NCBI RefSeq assembly: GCF_001988955.1
Contig: NZ_CP014263.1
Location: forward strand, 3,938,001-4,002,000
Length of the DNA stretch: 64,000 bases
Direction of reading: 5' to 3'
Source of the DNA: Spirosoma montaniterrae
GTDB taxonomy: Bacteria > Bacteroidota > Bacteroidia > Cytophagales > Spirosomataceae
This document shows positions 16,311 through 23,822 of this stretch, one piece after another. Both the position numbers and the translations under genes were made by a program. The notes below the pieces were generated by a model. It searched no databases. It was given only the letters and a program-made list of their open reading frames with translations, and had not been told where the DNA came from. Each line of letters opens with the position of its first letter. The first letter of the stretch is position 1.

Positions 16311-17249
16311 ATGATAAACAAATCGTTATCAATCCTGACCGCACTGTCGTTTCTGGGCGTTTCAACTGTTTTTGCCCAGCAAATCGGCTCCACGCCCGAA
16401 CAGATTAAAGCCTATACGGCCAACTGGAAAGGCGACCGCTTCGCCGATGGTCGGCCCAATGTGCCGGACCTTGTGCTGGAACGGTTGCAAAACTGCACCC
16501 TCGAACAAATTTGGGGTTATCTGAACAACAAAGGCTACCGGAATCAGGTCGAAAAAAACTGGGTGATTCTCAAACCCGGCGAAACCATGACAGGTCGCGT
16601 AGTTACGGCGCAGTTTATGCCCACCCGCCCCGACCTCGACAGTCTGGTGCGCAAAACTGGCAAAGCCGAAGGCCGGTCGCAGCGGGGTGGCATCAATATC
16701 TGGCCCATCGACATTTTAACCAAAGGCGATATTTACGTGGCCGATGGCTTCGGTAAAATCAAAGACGGTACGCTCATCGGGTCGAGTTTGGGCAATGCCA
16801 TTTACGGCAAAACAGGCAAGGGCGTTATCTTCTACGGCTCCGTGCGCGATATGCAGGAACTGAAAGACACGAAAGGCTTCAATGCCTGGGTAAAAGGCCA
16901 CGACCCGTCGTACATTAAAGACATGACGCCCACGTCGATCAACGCGCCCATTCGCATTGGCGAGGTGTCGGTATTGCCCGGCGACGTAGTGTTCGCCAAC
17001 GAATATGGCGTGGTGTTCATTCCGTCGCATTTGGTAGAAGGATTGGTGTCGGCATCGGAGATGACCGCCCTCCGCGATGAGTTTGAGCGGTATTTGCTGC
17101 AACAGAGCAAGTACCCATCGGGCGAAATTCATGGCGACTGGAAAGACAACATCAAGACCGAGTTTCGGGCGTGGGTTGCCAAGTACCCCAAAAAGCTGGC
17201 AATCACCCAAAAAGACATTGACGCGTATTTAGCGAAAGAAGGAAAATGA
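16311..17249 (+). CDS. Exported RraA-family (HMG/CHA-aldolase-like) protein, copy 1
   Basis: 312 aa from ATG 16311 with a signal peptide ending near TVFAQ. The RraA-like fold shows VVTAQFMPTRPD near residue 95, LTKGDIYVADGFGKI, SLGNAIYGKTGKGVIFYGSVRD (G-x-x-x-R-D, the substrate-Arg and metal-Asp pair of HMG aldolases) and VLPGDVVFANEYGVVFIP. Residues conserved for aldolase or oxaloacetate decarboxylase activity are present. Classical RraA and HMG aldolases are cytoplasmic, so the signal peptide is notable. It is divergent from the enolase-superfamily gene and followed by a paralogue. Confidence 0.85.
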   Translation: MINKSLSILTALSFLGVSTVFAQQIGSTPEQIKAYTANWKGDRFADGRPNVPDLVLERLQNCTLEQIWGYLNNKGYRNQVEKNWVILKPGETMTGRVVTAQFMPTRPDLDSLVRKTGKAEGRSQRGGINIWPIDILTKGDIYVADGFGKIKDGTLIGSSLGNAIYGKTGKGVIFYGSVRDMQELKDTKGFNAWVKGHDPSYIKDMTPTSINAPIRIGEVSVLPGDVVFANEYGVVFIPSHLVEGLVSASEMTALRDEFERYLLQQSKYPSGEIHGDWKDNIKTEFRAWVAKYPKKLAITQKDIDAYLAKEGK

Positions 17250-17262
17250 GAATAAAGAGATG

Positions 17263-17392
17263 TTACACAGAGATTCACTGAGAGAAAAGAGATACACAAA
17301 GGATAAGGGCTTGCCCTAAACTCTGACAGCCACCCTACTTAGTGCAACAGAACCTCTGTGTATCTCTTTTCTCTCAGTGAATCTCTGTGTAA
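17263..17392. repeat. Perfect 36-bp inverted repeat between the two rraA-like genes
   Basis: Arms at 17263-17298 and 17357-17392 are exact reverse complements over 36 bp, separated by 58 bp. The arm is composed of loosely repeated gagatt/agagata units (ttacacagagattcactg at the left end). In RNA this makes a very stable stem between two co-directional paralogues, able to stop or attenuate transcription or shield the first message. Confidence 0.92.
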
Positions 17393-17411
17393 TAACTCCT
17401 TCACTTACACC

Positions 17412-18329
17412 ATGAAACAACTTGCTTTTTTCCTGCTTCTCGGCCTTGTCACACAGGTTCGGGCGCAGACAATACCGGCTGATGAACTGATTTTCCTGAC
17501 CTCGGCCTGGAAAGGCGAACGCTTTGCTGACGGTCGGCCCAAAATCCCGGACGCGCTGCTAACCCGCGCCCGTAACATCGGCATCGACGACGCCTGGACG
17601 GTTCTAAAAAATGAAGGATATACCAACCAGTTTGAGGGCAACTGGAAACTGATTCATACCGACGTGCCGGTGGTTGGCCGGGCTGTTACGGCGATGTTTA
17701 TGCCCAGTCGTCCCGACGTGGAAAAAGCGATCAAGGAACGCGGCCAAACCAAACAGGTGCGCAAGGGCAACACGAATGCGTGGCCTATTGAAACGCTCAC
17801 CAAAGGCGACGTGTACGTGGCCGATGCGTTCGGGAAAATTGGCGGTGGCACACTCATGGGGGCTACGCTCGGCAATGCTATTTTCGCCAAAACCGGCAAC
17901 GGCGTCGTGTTCAACGGAGCCGCCCGCGACTTGCAGGAGTTACAGAATATAAAGGGGTTCAACGCGTTTGTGCGCGACTTTCACCCGTCGTTCCTGGAAG
18001 AGACCGTGCTGATGGGGCTAAATACGCCTATTCGGATTGGGCAGGCGATGGTGCTGCCGGGCGATCTGGTTATTGCGCAGCGTGAGGGTGTGCTGTTTGT
18101 TCCGGCGCACATGGCCGAGCAGGTTATCAGCACCTGCGAATTCGTGACGCGCAAAGATCAGTTCGGCTTTGAGGTCGTGAAGTCGGGCCGCTACACCACT
18201 GGGCAGATCGACAGCCAATGGACGGATGAAATCAAGACCGAGTTTTTAAAATGGCTCGGTCAGCACCCCGAACTGGGCAGTATGACCCGCGCCGAACTGG
18301 ATCAGATGATGAGTAAACGAACGTGGTAA
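17412..18329 (+). CDS. Exported RraA-family (HMG/CHA-aldolase-like) protein, copy 2
   Basis: 305 aa from ATG 17412 with a signal peptide ending near QVRAQ. It aligns along its whole length with copy 1: shared TSAWKGERFADGRPKIPD, VVGRAVTAMFMPSRPD, LTKGDVYVADAFGKI, NGVVFNGAARDLQEL and VLPGDLVIAQREGVLFVP. The G-x-x-R-D pair is kept. The two copies have diverged enough that this is an old duplication. A strong terminator follows immediately. Confidence 0.85.
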   Translation: MKQLAFFLLLGLVTQVRAQTIPADELIFLTSAWKGERFADGRPKIPDALLTRARNIGIDDAWTVLKNEGYTNQFEGNWKLIHTDVPVVGRAVTAMFMPSRPDVEKAIKERGQTKQVRKGNTNAWPIETLTKGDVYVADAFGKIGGGTLMGATLGNAIFAKTGNGVVFNGAARDLQELQNIKGFNAFVRDFHPSFLEETVLMGLNTPIRIGQAMVLPGDLVIAQREGVLFVPAHMAEQVISTCEFVTRKDQFGFEVVKSGRYTTGQIDSQWTDEIKTEFLKWLGQHPELGSMTRAELDQMMSKRTW

Positions 18330-18335
18330 TCCTCA

Positions 18336-18380
18336 AAAAACAGCATAACCCGCTCAAATTGGGCGGGTTATGCTGTTTTT
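18336..18380 (+). terminator. Rho-independent terminator after the second rraA-like gene
   Basis: Perfect stem, 18336-18353 against 18363-18380 (arm begins aaaaacagcataacccgc), 9-nt loop, ending in a T-run. The A-rich left foot makes it potentially bidirectional. Confidence 0.9.
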
Positions 18381-18393
18381 AAGATAAATGGTT

Positions 18394-18501
18394 TTACCGG
18401 CTTACGCCAGTAATGATGGTAATAGCCGTGCTGAGCAGGCCATTCGGAATTGGCCGCGTTGGGTTTGGGTCGGGCCGACTGATAACGGGTGTTTTTCGCA
18501 T
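18394..18501 (-). CDS. Possible 35-aa small protein
   Basis: An ATG at 18501 opens a 35-codon frame: basic start MRKTPVISRP, Pro/Asn-rich middle DPNPTRPIPN, then a hydrophobic end with LLSTAITIITGVSR. It occupies most of an otherwise empty 225-bp gap between a terminator and the next gene. The organised Pro-rich then hydrophobic composition looks non-random, but there is no homology evidence. It could be a small membrane peptide or chance. Confidence 0.35.
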   Translation of the reverse strand: MRKTPVISRPDPNPTRPIPNGLLSTAITIITGVSR

Positions 18502-18606
18502 ACTGTGTAGAAGCGTTTAGAAGTTATCAACATATACACATACGAACCTATATCTTTGTCGGATACTATGCCACGGAAATTTACCGGGCGGTAACATGCT
18601 TTTTTT

Positions 18607-19068
18607 ATGTTAGACCCCTACCCTTTTACCAGTAACGACGATCATACGTCCTATTTTTTCGACAGCATTGGCAAACGTGGAGTTGTCCCTAAAGTCATTG
18701 ACTATGTGTTGCTCCAAAACAACATTTATAATGTGGGCATACAGGATTTAGATCCCACTACAAATGAGCGGTTGCCGCCCCAGTTTACCGGAAACGGTGA
18801 TGCTATGCAGGTTTTTGTAACGGCGGTAGAAACGATGAAAGTTTTTTTCAAACACTACCCCGACAAATGGCTATTTCTCGAACCACTTAATTCAGAGTTG
18901 ATAAAGTTGTATCATCGGGGTATGCTGGCTTTGATGGGGCCGTATGCCGATGATATACACGTTTATGGCATTGTGCAGGAAGGCGAGTATGAGCCTTATC
19001 GCGAAGACGGCACTTACCGGGCCATTTTGATCGGACTTCAGGAACATCACCTTCAGGCCAATAGTTAA
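18607..19068 (+). CDS. DUF6934-like hypothetical protein
   Basis: 153 aa, cytoplasmic. The pattern PFTSNDDHTSYFFDSIGKRG, then IYNVGIQDLDP, then GNGDAMQVFVTAVETMKVFF and a Trp/Leu segment DKWLFLEPLNSE, matches a Bacteroidota-specific small domain I associate with DUF6934. Function is unknown. An AT-rich leader with a TATCTTTG box (18551-18558) precedes it. It lies directly upstream of the curli locus but its promoter and the 158-bp gap suggest a separate unit. Confidence 0.7.
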   Translation: MLDPYPFTSNDDHTSYFFDSIGKRGVVPKVIDYVLLQNNIYNVGIQDLDPTTNERLPPQFTGNGDAMQVFVTAVETMKVFFKHYPDKWLFLEPLNSELIKLYHRGMLALMGPYADDIHVYGIVQEGEYEPYREDGTYRAILIGLQEHHLQANS

Positions 19069-19226
19069 CCCAATCCCGTTTTTCGACACTTACGAAATTT
19101 ACTGGTCGGTATTGGCAACGCGTCTGTATTTTACAGATGTTTGTATTATCATATTTTTTATTGTTGGTAATTGTAGTCTGAACCGCTACCAGCATCGTAC
19201 AACTAAACCCTTTTCTTCAATCATTT

Positions 19227-20561
19227 ATGAAACATGTTTTCTTGGTGGGTCTATGCGTTTTATCCATCAGCGCAGCAGTGGCCCAGACCAACGTTGGCAC
19301 TGTCACACAGGTAGGCAACAGCCTGACAGGCAACATAGGTCAGACGGGCACCGGGCTAACCGGCGTAGTAAGCCAGACGGCCAGCAATCCTATAACCAGT
19401 GCTAATAATTCGGGTATTATTTCCCAAACAGGCACTAACCACAATGCGCTGATCGAGCAAAATAATGGATCGACGTATAACAAAGCGTTGATTACGCAGA
19501 GCGGTTCGTCGTCGGGCAACGTGGGCTATATTACGCAGAGCAACGGCAGCGGTGGGTCGTCGGCCAGTTTGGGCAACACGGCAGCTATTGACCAGGACGG
19601 AGCCGCCAACCGGGCGGGCATCTTCCAGGACGGAACCAACACGACAACCAACGCAGCCGAAATCTGGCAGGCGGGTGATAACAACGGACGACCTACTGCC
19701 GGGGCACGGGGCGACGTGTATATCGACCAGTCAGGATCGACCAGCAACCGGGCCGAAGTTTACCAGGGCGACGATACAAGAAATGGCACCGTTATCGGTA
19801 TCGCCGGTACAGCCAGCAGCAACGGCGCACAAATCGACCAGCAGGGCGGTAGTCAGTCGAATACTGCGGTTGTGCGGCAGTTCAGCGATAACAACAACGC
19901 CCGCGTTCGGCAGGACGGTCCCAACAGTCAAAGCAACGTAACGACGATTACGCAGGATGGCAACGGCAATAATACGGCCTACGTTGATCAGGGTGGATCT
20001 GAGGGGTACGACAGCAGAAACAATCAGGCCACCATTGTGCAGGCCGGTCAGAGCAGCACGGCCACCGTACAGCAGTTTTATTATGCCCAGAACGGGATTG
20101 TAACCATCACACAGGGAGCCGACGGTTCGGGCAATAGTGCATTGGCCGTTCAGTTCAACACCAGTGCGGAGAGTAACACGATCAGCATTGGCCAGAATGA
20201 AACCAGCATGGGTATGGGCAACGTAGCGATTGTCTTGCAGGGTACTACCTCTCCCTTCAGCCCCACGTCGGGCGGCAACCGGGCTACGATTTCGCAGGAA
20301 GACAGCTTCAATTATACAGGGTTGTTTCAGACGGGGCAAACGAATACGGCAATCATCAGCCAGGCTGGTAATGGCAACGCCGTAACGTCGTTGACCCGCG
20401 ACAATCCGCTCGATTCCAATCTGCCGAACGTGGCCGTGCAAGATGGCACCGGCAACCGCATGGACGTTGGTCAGCAGGCAAATGCAGGCATTGCCAATAC
20501 TGCCAACATAATACAGACAGGTGTAAATCAGACAACGTTTATCCGGCAAACGGGCAATTAG
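19227..20561 (+). CDS. Curlin-repeat (CsgA-like) amyloid subunit, 444 aa
   Basis: Signal peptide of about 20 residues ending near AAVAQ, then curlin repeats throughout: about 20-24-residue units with the Q-x-G-x2-N-x-A-x-[IV]-x-Q pattern (GNSLTGNIGQTGTG, NTAAIDQDGAANRAGIFQDG). E. coli CsgA has five such repeats in 151 aa; this protein has roughly eighteen. An aromatic unit, AEIWQAGDNN, lies near residue 145, and the QGDDTR motif shared with four paralogues lies near residue 180. It ends in FIRQTGN, lacking the NGVTP tail of most paralogues. Expected to be secreted unfolded through CsgG and to polymerise outside the cell. First gene of the curli locus. Confidence 0.9.
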   Translation: MKHVFLVGLCVLSISAAVAQTNVGTVTQVGNSLTGNIGQTGTGLTGVVSQTASNPITSANNSGIISQTGTNHNALIEQNNGSTYNKALITQSGSSSGNVGYITQSNGSGGSSASLGNTAAIDQDGAANRAGIFQDGTNTTTNAAEIWQAGDNNGRPTAGARGDVYIDQSGSTSNRAEVYQGDDTRNGTVIGIAGTASSNGAQIDQQGGSQSNTAVVRQFSDNNNARVRQDGPNSQSNVTTITQDGNGNNTAYVDQGGSEGYDSRNNQATIVQAGQSSTATVQQFYYAQNGIVTITQGADGSGNSALAVQFNTSAESNTISIGQNETSMGMGNVAIVLQGTTSPFSPTSGGNRATISQEDSFNYTGLFQTGQTNTAIISQAGNGNAVTSLTRDNPLDSNLPNVAVQDGTGNRMDVGQQANAGIANTANIIQTGVNQTTFIRQTGN

Positions 20562-20690
20562 TAACCCTTCGGGCTAATACCTTACGTAATGGCTTCGATT
20601 AGCTAACCGTTTAGTCAATATAAATCGTACGAGCTGACTTTCAAACCAGTAATTTACTGGACGGTCACTCTCCCCTTGCCTCAATTTGTT

Positions 20691-20698
20691 TAGGTTTG
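20691..20698 (+). promoter_or_regulatory. TAnnTTTG-type -7 box upstream of the 718-aa curlin gene
   Basis: TAGGTTTG matches the Bacteroidota -7 consensus TAnnTTTG and lies 66 bp before the start codon at 20765. No convincing -33 TTTG sits at the usual 19-bp spacing, so strength is uncertain. Confidence 0.4.
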
Positions 20699-20764
20699 CC
20701 CACCAGATCGACTAATCGTATCTGGTGGGTTTTTCTTTACATTTTTACTAAACCACAAAAGCAC

Positions 20765-22921
20765 ATGAAGAAACTTTTCTTTTGGAGCTTATTGGCCCTT
20801 CCTCTATCCACGGCCATTGCCCAAAACGTCTCAACCATCACGCAAACTGGTCTGTCTCAGACCGGAGTAGCCGCGCAATCGGGTACCAGTTTAACATCGG
20901 TCATTACGCAGGTCGGTGATCAGACGGGCGGTTCGCCTAATGCCTTCAACACCGCTGCCACAAGTCAGACCGGAACCGGCAGTACTGCCACCATCTCCCA
21001 GAGTAAAGGAACTGTAGTTAACTCTCGCTACAATCAGGCGGCTATTACACAAACCGGCACCAGCCAAACCGCTACCATCAATCAGAACGCCAGTGGCGGC
21101 AGCGGGTATCGCGGTACGACCGGCGCAAACTCACCGGTCAATCTGGGCAACTACGCCACCGTGGGACAGGCAGGATCGGGCAATTCAGCGGTTATCAGCC
21201 AGACTGCATTAGCGAACAGCAACTTTGCCACCACAAACCAGAACGGCAGCGGCAACCAGGCCAGCACGAATCAGGATGTTAGCACCAACAACCGGGCTGA
21301 GATTACGCAGGGCAGTTCCGTTAGCGCGAACAACAACCGGGCAACAGTTCTTCAGGACGGCCTTACCACGATTGGCAACGATGCATTCGTAACGCAAACC
21401 AGCAATGGCAACACGGCTACCGTTACACAAAACAACGTGAGTGCCAATAACACAGCGACCGTTTTGCAGGATGGTTCGCTGGGCCAGAACGTGGCAACGG
21501 CAACGCAGAATAACATTAGCAACCGCAACGAATCGCTCATCACGCAGTCGGGTGGCAGCAATACCGCAACTACTACCCAAACCGATGTGAGCAACGATAA
21601 CGAGGCTACGATTACGCAGACGGGCAATGGCAACCGGGCAACATCGGGTCAGAATAACGTTAGCAGCGACAATGTTCTGACCATTACGCAAAGTGGTAAC
21701 AGCAACACCGCCACCTCCAGCCAGACGGAGTATAGCAGCGGCAACGAAACGACAATTACACAGAGCGGCAATGCTAACCGGGCTACCACCAGCCAGAACG
21801 GTTCGGGAGTTTTGCGGCCCAGCGAAGATAACGACGTAACGATCTCGCAGATTGGCAACAACAACGCAGCTTCCACCAGTCAGAACGGTGCCAGCCTCGA
21901 TAACGACATCTCGGTTACGCAGGGTGGCAACAATAACCTCGCAACGCTCACCCAAAACGGTGCTTCTGCGCTGGAGATCAGCCGCGAAAACACGGCAACG
22001 GTAACGCAGGGTGGCAACAGCAACACGGCCACCACCAGCCAGAACGGTAATAGCCGCGACAACGAAACAACCATCGACCAGTCGGGCAATAGCAACCGCG
22101 CCACCGTGGCACAAAATGGTAGCAGCCTAACCCGGCCCAGCCGCGATAACATAGCAGCCATTACACAAAGTGGTAGCAGCAATACGGCCACCACGAGCCA
22201 GAACGGCAATAGTCTGACCAACGTAGTAACGGTTACGCAGAGCGGTAATACAAACCGGGCTACTGTAAACCAGGATGGTAATTCAACGACTCGCGCCAGC
22301 CGTCAAAACAACGCCACAGTAACGCAATCGGGCGCGGGTAACGTAGCTACGATTAGCCAGAACGCAGGCGGCAACCGCGATGCCCGACTCAATGGGGCTA
22401 TCATTGAGCAGCTTGGCACTAACGGCATTGCCACCATCACCCAGAACGAGACCCGCAACAACAAAGGGTTGATTACGCAGGGACTTAGCGGCACGGGCAA
22501 CCAGGCTACGATCACGCAGTATAACTCAACGGCAGGCAACTCGGCTACCATCACGCAGAACATTACGTCGGCAGGCAGCAACAACACGGCGGTGGTGACG
22601 CAGGGCTTTAACACCGCTACGGTTTCTGATAACAACATTGCCACGGTTAGTCAGGAAGGTAGCTCGAACTCGGCCCGACTATTGCAACTCCGCAATAACA
22701 ATACGGCTACCTTCTCTCAGGTGGGCGATGGCAACGTGATTCGGGGCTTGGATACAGCGGCTGACCCCCTCACGGCTCTTCAGGAAACGACGTCGGGTAT
22801 TATTGGCAACTCAGCCATTATCAACCAAACCGCCGGTGGCGGGGTCGCCAACACCGCCAAGTTAGGGCAGGTTGGCATTGGCAACACAACCGTTATTACG
22901 CAAACCGGTATGATGCCGTAA
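20765..22921 (+). CDS. Giant curlin-repeat amyloid subunit, 718 aa
   Basis: Start ATG 20765 (MKKLFFWSLLALPLSTAIAQ), which gives a clean signal peptide; the longer frame upstream has none. The mature protein has roughly thirty curlin repeats, extremely regular, such as NNATVTQSGAGNVATISQN. From about residue 280 to 540 there is a higher-order period of about 45-50 residues, in which blocks containing LRPSEDN, LEISREN, LTRPSRDN and TRASRQN recur between standard repeats. It lacks the Trp/QGNDxR central module and ends ITQTGMMP. If folded like CsgA it would be a very long single-chain beta-solenoid. Confidence 0.92.
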   Translation: MKKLFFWSLLALPLSTAIAQNVSTITQTGLSQTGVAAQSGTSLTSVITQVGDQTGGSPNAFNTAATSQTGTGSTATISQSKGTVVNSRYNQAAITQTGTSQTATINQNASGGSGYRGTTGANSPVNLGNYATVGQAGSGNSAVISQTALANSNFATTNQNGSGNQASTNQDVSTNNRAEITQGSSVSANNNRATVLQDGLTTIGNDAFVTQTSNGNTATVTQNNVSANNTATVLQDGSLGQNVATATQNNISNRNESLITQSGGSNTATTTQTDVSNDNEATITQTGNGNRATSGQNNVSSDNVLTITQSGNSNTATSSQTEYSSGNETTITQSGNANRATTSQNGSGVLRPSEDNDVTISQIGNNNAASTSQNGASLDNDISVTQGGNNNLATLTQNGASALEISRENTATVTQGGNSNTATTSQNGNSRDNETTIDQSGNSNRATVAQNGSSLTRPSRDNIAAITQSGSSNTATTSQNGNSLTNVVTVTQSGNTNRATVNQDGNSTTRASRQNNATVTQSGAGNVATISQNAGGNRDARLNGAIIEQLGTNGIATITQNETRNNKGLITQGLSGTGNQATITQYNSTAGNSATITQNITSAGSNNTAVVTQGFNTATVSDNNIATVSQEGSSNSARLLQLRNNNTATFSQVGDGNVIRGLDTAADPLTALQETTSGIIGNSAIINQTAGGGVANTAKLGQVGIGNTTVITQTGMMP

Positions 22922-22993
22922 TGAGTTGACAGCCTGACTAATTTACGGCAGATCGTTCTACTACCGCTTAATAATGTTAGGTTGCTCAGAGTT

Positions 22994-23056
22994 ACAAATC
23001 TCCATTTCGCCAGCCTGAAGGCAATACCTTCACCTACGAAATGGAGATTTGTTTAT
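22994..23056 (+). terminator. Rho-independent terminator after the 718-aa curlin gene
   Basis: Perfect 16-bp arms (acaaatctccatttcg, 22994-23009, against 23037-23052) with a 27-nt loop, followed by a T-rich stretch. It sits in the 377-bp gap between the 718-aa and 131-aa curlin genes. The rest of the gap is AT-rich and holds the promoter at 23195-23224. Confidence 0.8.
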
Positions 23057-23194
23057 TAATCGGTTTAAAGCTCTCATAATCAATTAGAAGCAGTTAGTAT
23101 TTTTACTTAAGTAAGTCTACCATTTATTGACCTTTTCCGTGTCTTTTTATGAATTTATCTTTGTCTTCTTACTGAAAATCTATTAAAAGGTAGG

Positions 23195-23224
23195 TTGACG
23201 TAAATAATTCCAACAGTACATTTG
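23195..23224 (+). promoter_or_regulatory. Bacteroidota-type promoter for the 131-aa curlin gene
   Basis: TTG (23195-23197), 19 bp, then TACATTTG (23217-23224), fitting the TTTG-N19-TAnnTTTG pattern closely. It lies in an AT-rich leader 75 bp before the start codon at 23299. Confidence 0.55.
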
Positions 23225-23298
23225 CTTACCTATTCAGCCGTAAGGGGCTGCATAAACCTTCTCTTCGTTGCAACCAACGTACTCTCTACGTACTCACT

Positions 23299-23694
23299 AT
23301 GAAGTCTTTCCTTCTCATTGGCATTGCGACCCTTGTTTCGATAGCGGGCTACGCGCAGAATTCAGCAGTTATCAACCAATCGGGCGGTGGTCAGGTAGCC
23401 GTCTCGCAACAGGGTAGCGGCAATACGTCGGTTATCAATCAATCAAATCCCCGTCCGGGCAATACAGCCGTTATCAATCAGTCGGGCGCGGGCAACGTTG
23501 CCACGGTCAGCCAGGGCGGCAGCGCGGGCGAACCCGGTCAGTCGGTCAGTGTGTCGCAGTCGGGTCATACCGAGACGCATATCAACCAGACCGACGGCAG
23601 CAATTCCATTGTTGTCAATCAATCAGGAGAGCCGGTTCCGGCAACTTCCAAAAAGAAAAGTCGCGCCAAACGCCGGACCGACCGTCCGCGTTAA
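23299..23694 (+). CDS. Short curlin-repeat protein with strongly basic tail, 131 aa
   Basis: Signal peptide ending near GYAQ, then four to five compact curlin repeats (NSAVINQSGGGQVAVSQQG, NTAVINQSGAGNVATVSQGG). The last 20 residues leave the repeat pattern and become polybasic: KKKSRAKRRTDRPR at the very C-terminus. Its size resembles E. coli CsgA and CsgB. CsgB uses a divergent, charged last repeat to stay on the cell surface, so this protein is a candidate nucleator or anchor binding lipopolysaccharide, DNA or another polyanion. It has its own promoter and is preceded by a terminator, so it is independently expressed. Confidence 0.87.
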   Translation: MKSFLLIGIATLVSIAGYAQNSAVINQSGGGQVAVSQQGSGNTSVINQSNPRPGNTAVINQSGAGNVATVSQGGSAGEPGQSVSVSQSGHTETHINQTDGSNSIVVNQSGEPVPATSKKKSRAKRRTDRPR

Positions 23695-23822
23695 TCAGGC
23701 AGCGTTCTGCAACTCCTTCACCCTAATAGTCTTACTTACCCAGCCGAAATTGTGTGGGTATTACACGTTTTGTGACTTCTCTCTACAAATTGCTTTCTTT
23801 AATTTAAATTTTTCTCCACAAA

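Noticed and set aside
21209..22114. Long minus-strand frames across the curlin genes (also near 19731-20549, 24057-24671, 26075-27001 and 27687-28010)
   Set aside because: They are mirror frames of the highly repetitive curlin coding DNA, with low-complexity Val/Leu/Arg translations and no signal or domain.
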